Origin: Symbiodinium natans | Lineage: Eukaryota > Sar > Dinophyceae > Suessiales > Symbiodiniaceae | DNA: 37,500 nt | Assembly: GCA_905221605.1 (NCBI GenBank) | Contig: CAJNDS010002450.1 | Coordinates: 188,824 to 226,323, forward strand | Direction of reading: 5' to 3' | Shown: positions 1 to 7,301 of the stretch, one piece after another | Numbering within the stretch: the first letter of the stretch is position 1 | How the letters are laid out: each line of letters starts with the position of its first letter | Notes under the pieces: generated by a model | Told to the model about the DNA's origin: nothing | Databases searched by the model: none | What the model saw: only the letters and a program-made list of their open reading frames with translations | Program-made: the position numbers and the translations under genes

Positions 1-90
1 ATTTAGGGTTTAGGGTTTAGGGTTTAGGGTTTAGGGTTTAGGGTTTAAGGTTTAGGGTTTAGGATGTAGGGTAACGGGTTCAGGGTCGCC
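1..90 (+). repeat. Interstitial telomere repeat, TTTAGGG orientation
   Basis: About eight TTTAGGG heptamers that degrade after position 54. A true left chromosome end would read CCCTAAA on this strand, so this is an internal tract or an arbitrary window edge. Confidence 0.9.
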
Positions 91-396
91 CGCAACCGAG
101 CGCAGGCCCCTTCAGAACTTCAAGCTGCTCTAGGCTCTCTCTTGGGTTCGCAGCTTCCGGTTTAGGATATGAAGCAGAGTGTATATTTCTTGTACCCCCA
201 AAAGGACACCAGGTATATAACAGTGCTATAAACCCTGCTTCATATACAGTTTGGCCCTAAGGTTTCAGGTCAGACGAAAAAGTTGAACGTTGAAGCCAGT
301 CCGAACCAAGAACCTGCTTGTGGATTGAGCCTGAACCGCTGCGGTATGTAGCGACAGTCCAAGTTGAACCACACAAACAAAAAAAGACTAAACCGC

Positions 397-470
397 CCAA
401 ACCCCAAACCCTAACCCTATGAACAAAGGAACCCCCCTAAATCCTAAACCCTAAACCCTTAACCCTTTAA
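397..470 (-). repeat. Degenerate interstitial telomere repeat, CCCTAAA orientation
   Basis: Several CCCTAAA units and variants, interrupted by about 20 bases of other sequence. Confidence 0.75.
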
Positions 471-547
471 CTTGGGGCAACCCCCATATGGACGCAAGGC
501 GAGCTCGAAGAACGGTGACCTCCAGACCTAAGTCTTGAACGACATAG

Positions 548-650
548 GAAAACATCATCATCAGCATCATCATCATCATCTTCTTCTTCTTATTGTTACT
601 ATTATTGCTATCATTCTTATCTTCTTTCTATTCTTCTTCTTCCGCATGCC
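548..650 (+). repeat. CAT/CTT trinucleotide microsatellite
   Basis: Runs of CAT, then CTT and ATT triplets. The short reading frame across it would encode a His-Leu-Phe run and is not taken as a gene. Confidence 0.8.
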
Positions 651-888
651 AGGTGAAGTCACACAAAAAGAACAGAGCGCAGGCTTGAGAAAGCTAACCA
701 CCTCTGCCCCGGAAACGTTCTGAGAAGCAAGCGTGGCGCTGCACTCAAGGATGGGCATGGAGGTCCGCCCACATATTGCGCTTGGGCTGCAAGAGCCCAC
801 ATTGATGGCCCAAGCCCCAAACCCCAGACCACAGTCCGAGTACTACACGTGTGTCCAGTTAGACATTCTGGGCTCTCAGGATCTGATG

Positions 889-919
889 TTTTAGGGTGTA
901 GGTTTTAGGGTTTAGGGCC
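889..919 (+). repeat. Short interstitial telomere repeat, TTTAGGG orientation
   Basis: Three to four imperfect TTTAGGG units. Confidence 0.7.
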
Positions 920-1166
920 TGGATTCGGGGCTTTTTTTCCAGAACCAGAGGCTCTTTAAATACAGCATGTTCCAGCCGGTTCGAGTAGATACTATATTGC
1001 CCTTATGGCGCTCCATGTTTGAAGCAAGAACGGGAGCTTAGACGCATAACGTAGGAGGCTTCTTCTTTTTTTCAATGCGCATGGGTTGCTTATGCTTTAA
1101 TGATCGGCGCTTCTTCAAGGACGGTGTCCGAAAAGCCTTTCGCCCAAGGGCCCCAAATTGATTCTT

Positions 1167-1327
1167 CCCTAAACCCTAAACCCTAAACCCTAAACCCTAA
1201 ACCCTAAACCCTAAACCCTAAACCCTAAACCCTAAACCCTAAACCTTAAACCCTAAACCCTAAACCCTAAACCCTAAACCCTAAACCCTAAACCCTAAAC
1301 CCCCCTAAACCCCCCCCCCCCCCCCCC
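1167..1327 (-). repeat. Interstitial telomere repeat plus poly-C tract
   Basis: About 20 CCCTAAA heptamers with only one or two substitutions, ending in a run of about 19 C at 1309-1327. This is the longest telomere-like tract in the window. The poly-C tail may be real or a sequencing artefact. Confidence 0.95.
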
Positions 1328-1626
1328 GGCTCTCCCCCCTCCCCCCCTGGACCGAGTTGAGTCTCAGGCCTTGGCATGGGAGACAGGAGCACCCGACTAA
1401 ACCCGAAACTCTCTAAAGCATCAAACCTCTCAACTGGGTGTTGCTTTAAAGCCCTTTGAAAATTATTTATGAATAGGTTCCCTCAAAAGGGAAAGAGGGA
1501 AAATTTAAAATTATCCCCAAGCAATACCCGGTCAAGCTTACAACCTCTGTCCCAACACATTTGCAGAGAGCAAATCATGTGCAGAGCATTTTGCATCCGG
1601 GCCTCTAGCAGCATCCCGGGTACTCG

Positions 1627-1647
1627 TTGCCACGATTTTCGTGGCAA
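1627..1647. other. Perfect 9-bp inverted repeat
   Basis: Arms TTGCCACGA and TCGTGGCAA are separated by TTT. It lies about 190 bases past the A1 stop codon and is repeated at A2, but not seen at A3-A6 or B1-B7. Confidence 0.8.
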
Positions 1648-1781
1648 GGAAAGGGAGCACACTCCAAACGAACCCCGAGCATTGATGACAAGGAGATCGC
1701 AGGAGAAGCTTTGAAACATTGTGAAACGAGATTCAGCAAGCACATCAGTACATCCATAGGAGTGTGATACATCAGACATCA

Positions 1782-1802
1782 AATGGGAGCTACACTCCCA
1801 TT
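1782..1802 (-). other. 3'UTR hairpin of A1
   Basis: Arms AATGGGAG and CTCCCATT (8 bp, perfect) with a 5-base loop, 33 bases past the stop codon. Equivalent hairpins follow the other A genes. Confidence 0.7.
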
Positions 1803-1835
1803 CCTCTTCTGTCCATGCCTACTTGCTGAGCTTCT

Positions 1836-3266
1836 TCACGCCTTCTTCTTGGCAGCGTCGAGCATCTCAATGGCCTTAACACCCATGAGGTCAGTCAGGC
1901 GCTCAGCATCGAAGTAGTCTTCATCCGGGACGTCAGCAAGGGTCTTCTCACCACCACACACAGCCTGGAACTTGGAGATACCGACACAAGAGCAGTTGAA
2001 CTCGCCAACAGTGTACTCAGTCTGATCATCAGGGCAAGAGCGGTCGTAGGGGCCCTTCTCCCAGCTGTCGGGGTTCTTGGGAATGTAATCGCAAGTCCAG
2101 AGGAGCGGCAGGGGCTCACCTGCGAGGCCAAGGGAGGGCAGGAGGGTGGGGATGTCGTCGTACAGCTTCTGGATGAGGCCCTTGTACTTGGCGTCAGTGG
2201 GCTCGTAGTAGGTGTACACGGAGTTGCCACCAACAGCGGAGAGACCACCAAGGGGCTTCTTGTGGATGGCCATCTGGCAGGTGTCGCCCGCCATCAGGAC
2301 ACGCACCTCACCCTCGTCAATGCGGGGGAGCAGACGCTGGTCAACAAGCTGGCCACCAGCCTCCTTGCCTCCCTCAAGGTACTTGCCGGGGAAGGTGGAC
2401 TCCCACTTGCCGGCATCGGCGTGCTCAGGGCCACCAACGCAGAAGGCAAGGAACTCCTTCACGGTGTGGTACTCAACGTGGTTGTCGTTCATCTCCATGA
2501 GCTTGAGCATGTCAGTGTCCTTGAGCATGCACTCGCCATAGGTCTTGGCCGGGTAGACCTTGACAAGCTCCTTGTTCTCGTCAACAAGCCAGCACAGCCA
2601 GATGCCCTCACCAGCGGAACCGCGATTCTGCTTGATGACACGGGGTTGGAAAGCGCAGGTGGTCTTGAAGCCCTTCTCAAGCTCCTCAGCAGAGTAGTAG
2701 GCGAGGGAGTCCTCGAGACCGCAGTTGAGCTTGCCGATCTTGACAAGGGCATCCTTGGCACCCATCTGCGTCTGGATCTTGGGGGAGGACCAGATGAGCT
2801 TGCCCTCGCCGATGTACTGGTTCATGAGGGCATCAAACTTCTCCTGGGTGCCCTCAGGGGTGCCCTGGGAGAGCTGGCCGGGGTTGATGCGGACAATGAG
2901 GGCATCGTACTTGGCGGTGTCAGTCACGAACTTGGCGTGGTCGTTGGCGTCGTAGAGGATGCACTCGCAAGCACCACCGGCCTTGATGATGGAGTTGGCG
3001 ATGGGGATGGAATCGACACGGTTGCCGTCCGCGCCCTTGTCGGAACCGCCGTTCGTGGCGCCGGGCACCTTGAACTGCACGATGGCAAGCTTGTACTTGG
3101 CGTCGGCGGGAGACTCGCGAAGGGAGTTGTAGCGCACTCTTGCCTTCGCAAAAGCCCCCCCGACCTTGGCAAGCTGGTCTGCGGGCAACTCCTTCAGTGC
3201 CGCAGTGATCTCCTCAACGCTCTTTGATTGGATCTCATTCTTCACGGTGGATGCTGCGGACCCCAT
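1836..3266 (-). CDS. A1: ATP-grasp-like enzyme, long form with myristoylation motif
   Basis: Intronless 476-residue protein. Residues 1-46 form a charged helical leader beginning MGSAAS, with Gly2 and Ser6 fitting N-myristoylation. The core begins near residue 50. Strand-loop RVIKQNRGSAGEGIW (209-223) resembles the ATP-grasp lysine plus glycine-rich loop (Lys212). QRLLPRIDEGEVRVLMAGD (310-328) resembles the GshB/RimK strand before the active site. Asp393 in WTCDYI and Glu422/Asn424 in GEFNCSCVG match the metal-ligand Asp and Glu-x-Asn. From family knowledge this implies ATP-dependent ligation of a carboxylate to an amine or thiol; the substrate is unknown. It may belong to the uncharacterised Cj0069/DUF6815-type proteins, but that is recollection only. 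The start is chosen because it is the first ATG after the relic spliced leader at 3318-3330. It differs from A2 by one residue (Ser48 against Thr). Confidence 0.9.
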   Translation of the reverse strand: MGSAASTVKNEIQSKSVEEITAALKELPADQLAKVGGAFAKARVRYNSLRESPADAKYKLAIVQFKVPGATNGGSDKGADGNRVDSIPIANSIIKAGGACECILYDANDHAKFVTDTAKYDALIVRINPGQLSQGTPEGTQEKFDALMNQYIGEGKLIWSSPKIQTQMGAKDALVKIGKLNCGLEDSLAYYSAEELEKGFKTTCAFQPRVIKQNRGSAGEGIWLCWLVDENKELVKVYPAKTYGECMLKDTDMLKLMEMNDNHVEYHTVKEFLAFCVGGPEHADAGKWESTFPGKYLEGGKEAGGQLVDQRLLPRIDEGEVRVLMAGDTCQMAIHKKPLGGLSAVGGNSVYTYYEPTDAKYKGLIQKLYDDIPTLLPSLGLAGEPLPLLWTCDYIPKNPDSWEKGPYDRSCPDDQTEYTVGEFNCSCVGISKFQAVCGGEKTLADVPDEDYFDAERLTDLMGVKAIEMLDAAKKKA

Positions 3267-3317
3267 GCTGCCTCGAAGAGAAAACGAAGTCCTGCTTGTG
3301 CGAAGAACGTCCTGGGC

Positions 3318-3330
3318 CTTGAGCCAAAAT
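3318..3330 (-). promoter_or_regulatory. Relic dinoflagellate spliced leader, gene A1
   Basis: Minus strand reads GCAG-A-ATTTTGGCTCAAG: 13 bases equal to the 3' end of the dinoflagellate spliced leader, following a pyrimidine-rich stretch and an AG acceptor. It marks the 5' end of the mature mRNA, 51 bases before the ATG. Confidence 0.85.
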
Positions 3331-3672
3331 TCTGCAAACGCAACATGGACAACACATACAACCCCCGATTCAAATGTAGTCTAAGTAGTTCCGCGTCATG
3401 TCCCATTGGGCGGGAAATGGCCGCCACCATGTTGAAACAGGGGAATGCTCAGTGCTGAGCTGTGAACAGCACTGGGTTCTTGTTAAGCAACTGAAGTTAA
3501 GATGCCATAATCGCCCATGTTCATTCATCCCCTGCCTGTCGCAAGCAAAACATTGCAAAAAACTAACGCGCAGACTTGAAAAAGCTTATCACCTCTGTCC
3601 CACCACATTTGTGCAGCAATTCATGCACAAAGCATTTTGCATCCAGGCCTCTAGCAGCATCCCGGGTACTCG

Positions 3673-3693
3673 TTGCCACGATTTTCGTGGCAA
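3673..3693. other. Perfect 9-bp inverted repeat, second copy
   Basis: Same arms and TTT loop as 1627-1647, at the same distance past the A2 stop codon. Confidence 0.8.
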
Positions 3694-3827
3694 GGAAAGG
3701 GAGCACACTCCAAACGAACCCCGAGCATTGATGACAAGGAGATCGCAGGAGAAGCTTTGAAACATTGTGAAACGAGATTCAGCAAGCACATCAGTACATC
3801 CATAGGAGTGTGATACATCAGACATCA

Positions 3828-3848
3828 AATGGGAGCTACACTCCCATT
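3828..3848 (-). other. 3'UTR hairpin of A2
   Basis: Arms AATGGGAG and CTCCCATT with loop CTACA, identical to the A1 hairpin and 33 bases past the stop codon. Confidence 0.7.
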
Positions 3849-3881
3849 CCTTTTCTGTCCATGCCTACTTGCTGAGCTTCT

Positions 3882-5312
3882 TCACGCCTTCTTCTTGGCA
3901 GCGTCGAGCATCTCAATGGCCTTAACACCCATGAGGTCAGTCAGGCGCTCAGCATCGAAGTAGTCTTCATCCGGGACGTCAGCAAGGGTCTTCTCACCAC
4001 CACACACAGCCTGGAACTTGGAGATACCGACACAAGAGCAGTTGAACTCGCCAACAGTGTACTCAGTCTGATCATCAGGGCAAGAGCGGTCGTAGGGGCC
4101 CTTCTCCCAGCTGTCGGGGTTCTTGGGAATGTAATCGCAAGTCCAGAGGAGCGGCAGGGGCTCACCTGCGAGGCCAAGGGAGGGCAGGAGGGTGGGGATG
4201 TCGTCGTACAGCTTCTGGATGAGGCCCTTGTACTTGGCGTCAGTGGGCTCGTAGTAGGTGTACACGGAGTTGCCACCAACAGCGGAGAGACCACCAAGGG
4301 GCTTCTTGTGGATGGCCATCTGGCAGGTGTCGCCCGCCATCAGGACACGCACCTCACCCTCGTCAATGCGGGGGAGCAGACGCTGGTCAACAAGCTGGCC
4401 ACCAGCCTCCTTGCCTCCCTCAAGGTACTTGCCGGGGAAGGTGGACTCCCACTTGCCGGCATCGGCGTGCTCAGGGCCACCAACGCAGAAGGCAAGGAAC
4501 TCCTTCACGGTGTGGTACTCAACGTGGTTGTCGTTCATCTCCATGAGCTTGAGCATGTCAGTGTCCTTGAGCATGCACTCGCCATAGGTCTTGGCCGGGT
4601 AGACCTTGACAAGCTCCTTGTTCTCGTCAACAAGCCAGCACAGCCAGATGCCCTCACCAGCGGAACCGCGATTCTGCTTGATGACACGGGGTTGGAAAGC
4701 GCAGGTGGTCTTGAAGCCCTTCTCAAGCTCCTCAGCAGAGTAGTAGGCGAGGGAGTCCTCGAGACCGCAGTTGAGCTTGCCGATCTTGACAAGGGCATCC
4801 TTGGCACCCATCTGCGTCTGGATCTTGGGGGAGGACCAGATGAGCTTGCCCTCGCCGATGTACTGGTTCATGAGGGCATCAAACTTCTCCTGGGTGCCCT
4901 CAGGGGTGCCCTGGGAGAGCTGGCCGGGGTTGATGCGGACAATGAGGGCATCGTACTTGGCGGTGTCAGTCACGAACTTGGCGTGGTCGTTGGCGTCGTA
5001 GAGGATGCACTCGCAAGCACCGCCGGCCTTGATGATGGAGTTGGCGATGGGGATGGAATCGACACGGTTGCCGTCCGCGCCCTTGTCGGAACCGCCGTTC
5101 GTGGCGCCGGGCACCTTGAACTGCACGATGGCAAGCTTGTACTTGGCGTCGGCGGGAGACTCGCGAAGGGTGTTGTAGCGCACTCTTGCCTTCGCAAAAG
5201 CCCCCCCGACCTTGGCAAGCTGGTCTGCGGGCAACTCCTTCAGTGCCGCAGTGATCTCCTCAACGCTCTTTGATTGGATCTCATTCTTCACGGTGGATGC
5301 TGCGGACCCCAT
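3882..5312 (-). CDS. A2: ATP-grasp-like enzyme, long form
   Basis: A 476-residue protein identical to A1 except Thr48 for Ser48, which is the residue also found in A3-A6 and the B copies; A1 is therefore the derived one. Myristoylation motif, glycine-rich loop and Glu-x-Asn motif are intact. The repeated unit (about 1594-3515 against 3640-5561, 2046 bp apart) covers the 3' flank, gene, relic spliced leader and about 180 bases upstream, so this is a recent segmental duplication. Upstream similarity stops near 5561. Confidence 0.9.
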   Translation of the reverse strand: MGSAASTVKNEIQSKSVEEITAALKELPADQLAKVGGAFAKARVRYNTLRESPADAKYKLAIVQFKVPGATNGGSDKGADGNRVDSIPIANSIIKAGGACECILYDANDHAKFVTDTAKYDALIVRINPGQLSQGTPEGTQEKFDALMNQYIGEGKLIWSSPKIQTQMGAKDALVKIGKLNCGLEDSLAYYSAEELEKGFKTTCAFQPRVIKQNRGSAGEGIWLCWLVDENKELVKVYPAKTYGECMLKDTDMLKLMEMNDNHVEYHTVKEFLAFCVGGPEHADAGKWESTFPGKYLEGGKEAGGQLVDQRLLPRIDEGEVRVLMAGDTCQMAIHKKPLGGLSAVGGNSVYTYYEPTDAKYKGLIQKLYDDIPTLLPSLGLAGEPLPLLWTCDYIPKNPDSWEKGPYDRSCPDDQTEYTVGEFNCSCVGISKFQAVCGGEKTLADVPDEDYFDAERLTDLMGVKAIEMLDAAKKKA

Positions 5313-5363
5313 GCTGCCTCGAAGAGAAAACGAAGTCCTGCTTGTGCGAAGAACGTCCTGGGC

Positions 5364-5376
5364 CTTGAGCCAAAAT
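5364..5376 (-). promoter_or_regulatory. Relic dinoflagellate spliced leader, gene A2
   Basis: Same 13-base ATTTTGGCTCAAG match and upstream GCAG acceptor as at A1. Confidence 0.85.
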
Positions 5377-5712
5377 TCTGCAAACGCAACATGGACAACA
5401 CATACAACCCCCGATTCAAATGTAGTCTAAGTAGTTCCGCGTCATGTCCCATTGGGCGGGAAATGGCCGCCACCATGTTGAAACAGGGGAATGCTCAGTG
5501 CTGAGCTGTGAACAGCACTGGGTTCTTGTTAAGCAACTGAGGTTAAGATGCCATAATCGGCTTACATGGTACTTCTGCATGATATGGTCAGTTCTCGAAA
5601 TTGTGGTCCTTCTTCTTTTTGGGTACTCCAAATATTCAGGGCCGCCTTTTGATAGCAACACCACAAGAACCAAAATTCAGAGAAGTGACCACGTAGTAAA
5701 AAATGAGGTTCC

Positions 5713-5797
5713 CTTGTCACCCTAAACCCTAAACCCTAAACCCTAAACCCTAAACCCTAAACCCTAAACCCTAAACCCTAAACCCTAAACTTGTCAC
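5713..5797 (-). repeat. Interstitial telomere repeat with 8-bp flanking direct repeats
   Basis: About ten CCCTAAA heptamers (5721-5789), bordered by CTTGTCAC at 5713-5720 and again at 5790-5797. The flanks look like a target-site duplication around an inserted telomere tract. Confidence 0.85.
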
Positions 5798-5878
5798 AGA
5801 ACCAGAAAGGGAAACCCCGCTTCTGGGGAGGCCCGGTTGGAATTCATCATGAATCTCGTGCCCAACTTTTGGGTCTTG

Positions 5879-5920
5879 GGGTTTAGGGTTTAGGGCTTAG
5901 GGTTTAGCGCTTAGGGTTTG
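5879..5920 (+). repeat. Interstitial telomere repeat, TTTAGGG orientation
   Basis: Six imperfect heptamers including TTAGGGC and TTTAGCGC variants. Flanks near 5862-5880 and 5922-5941 are similar to each other (both begin CCAACT). Confidence 0.8.
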
Positions 5921-6070
5921 GTCCAACTCTCGGGTTTTTGGGCCTGGTGGAGTTTTTGCTGCTTTGCTGTGGCCGGAAGAGTCTTTTTGCCTAACCGCGG
6001 CTGCCTTACCTTGAATGCCTCGCAGATCGCACGCATACTTCGTACAGCCAGGGCAATGCGGAAAGAAAGA

Positions 6071-6089
6071 CCCTAAACCCTAAACCTAA
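6071..6089 (-). repeat. Short CCCTAAA patch
   Basis: Two and a half units. Confidence 0.65.
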
Positions 6090-6329
6090 TTTGGAAAACC
6101 TACTTTCTTCATGTTTTAAGAAATATTCCTGCTTTTTCTAACTTTTTTCCAACTAGGAGCGTCTATGTTTTGGAAAGTTAGTGGGAAAACCCCATTTCTT
6201 CTACATTGTTTATAGGAGAACTATATTTTCTCTTTCGTTTACCGGCAAACCTCTTCTTGCTGATAGGAAACCTCTATTTTTCTTGTAGGTCCTCTATGGT
6301 TGATTCGGAAAACCTCTAGACTGCATTTC

Positions 6330-6371
6330 AGGGCTTAGGGGTTTAGGTTTAGGGTTTGGGGTTTAGGGTTT
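6330..6371 (+). repeat. Short TTTAGGG patch
   Basis: Five to six imperfect units. Confidence 0.75.
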
Positions 6372-6613
6372 CAGAAGGCAAGAAGGATTGAAGCACAATG
6401 CTGGCATAGCCTGTCCGATCAACAAAGACAAGGAAAAGGACTGGTGCCGGCGAAGCCAATAGCATCTTGGCTGTTCACTGCTTGATTCCCCAACGCGCCC
6501 ATCTGATTCAAGGTTCCGAATTCAAGGGGTACTTGGAGGTACCTTTAACCCCAGATATAAGTCTACTCCTGACCTACTTAGAGGACTTAGGGGCTCAATA
6601 AGTGCAGGATATT

Positions 6614-6647
6614 AAACCCTAAACCCGAAACCCTAAACCCTAAACCC
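6614..6647 (-). repeat. Short CCCTAAA patch
   Basis: Five units, one with CCCGAAA. Confidence 0.75.
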
Positions 6648-6777
6648 ATCCAAGTACTGGGCTCTCTGATACCTTCAAAGAGAGTCGTGGTGCCACACAA
6701 GCTGCGGTGTTCTTCGATTCCTCATTTGCAGGGGCAGAGTCGGAGACATCTGGGGGCTCTCAGCAAACATCGGGCCA

Positions 6778-6829
6778 GGGTTTAGGGTCTCGGGTTTAGG
6801 GCTTAGGGCTAGGGATTGGGTGTAGGGTG
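6778..6829 (+). repeat. TTTAGGG patch replacing part of the B spacer
   Basis: Degenerate G-rich heptamers lie between two pieces of the B-gene spacer, at the place where intact spacers carry about 35 bases of non-telomeric sequence (8788-8822). Confidence 0.8.
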
Positions 6830-6986
6830 ACAATTGTACGTCGTGGGACGTTCTTTGTCAGACTGCAGATTCTTTCACTCAAGCAATCGTCTCTGGCGTG
6901 CTGAGATACAAGTACCCCTCATTGGACTTTGGAAGCTGCAGTACCTACCAAGCTTAATACAGCTCCTCGCCGCACACAACGAACCA

Positions 6987-7024
6987 CCCTAAACCCTAAA
7001 CCCTAGACCCTAAACCCTAAACCC
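6987..7024 (-). repeat. CCCTAAA patch inside the gene spacer
   Basis: Five units inserted in a spacer whose uninterrupted form is seen at 31398-31441. Only about seven bases of the original seem to have been replaced. Confidence 0.85.
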
Positions 7025-7301
7025 AAACATTGGATCGTAGAGCCACTTGCGTGCAACTGGGTGAACATTGAAACATTTCCAGTTGAACACGGTTGTGCGC
7101 GTGAAGGACAGTTACTGGGAGCGATGGCGCAGGTGCTGCAGGGCAGGCCTCCTAGATTTCCAGGGAGCCTGCACATGTCGCACAAAAACATCTCTTGATG
7201 TTCCTGAAAAGGCATCGCGAAATCTGCTTAGCGGTACATTATTTCAAGTAGACTGCGAGCTACAAGAGCTACACTCGCTCCCATTCCTTCGCCGTCCCTG
7301 C

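Larger units (their letters stand above)
91..1166. other. Non-coding flank with short telomere-like patches
   Basis: No supported gene. It holds degenerate CCCTAAA at 397-470, TTTAGGG at 889-919, and a CAT/CTT trinucleotide tract at 548-650. The segment near 675-715 (GCGCAGGCTTGAGAAAGCT and following) resembles the 3' flank of A2 near 3568-3602, so fragments of the gene spacer reach this far left. Confidence 0.6.
1328..1835. other. 3' flank of gene A1
   Basis: No gene. From about 1583 it is nearly identical to 3629-3881, the 3' flank of A2. It contains a 9-bp hairpin at 1627-1647 and the 3'UTR hairpin at 1782-1802. Confidence 0.7.
3331..3881. other. Spacer between A2 and A1
   Basis: No gene. 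It holds the upstream region of A1 (a block near 3415-3443 resembles 5461-5489 and 20338-20362) and the 3' flank of A2 with two hairpins. The coding-to-coding distance is 615 bp, close to the 618 bp of the B array. Confidence 0.7.
5377..7301. other. Telomere-patch region between the A1-A2 pair and the B array
   Basis: No supported gene. Seven short telomere-like patches of alternating orientation lie in otherwise unique sequence. About 6090-6330 is AT-rich with loose repetition of GGAAAACCT plus T-rich runs. From about 6700 the sequence is recognisably the B-gene spacer (for example 6734-6777 against 8749-8787), broken by two telomere patches. The 3' end of B1 follows. Confidence 0.7.

Noticed and set aside
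1-60. A true chromosome end at the left edge
   Set aside because: The G-rich strand runs into the window; a left end should read CCCTAAA. The tract also decays quickly.
2262-3227. Long antisense open frames over every enzyme gene (312-534 codons)
   Set aside because: They recur at the same place in each copy because of the biased codon use of the sense gene. They lack leader relics, and the sense frame has the conserved ATP-grasp motifs.
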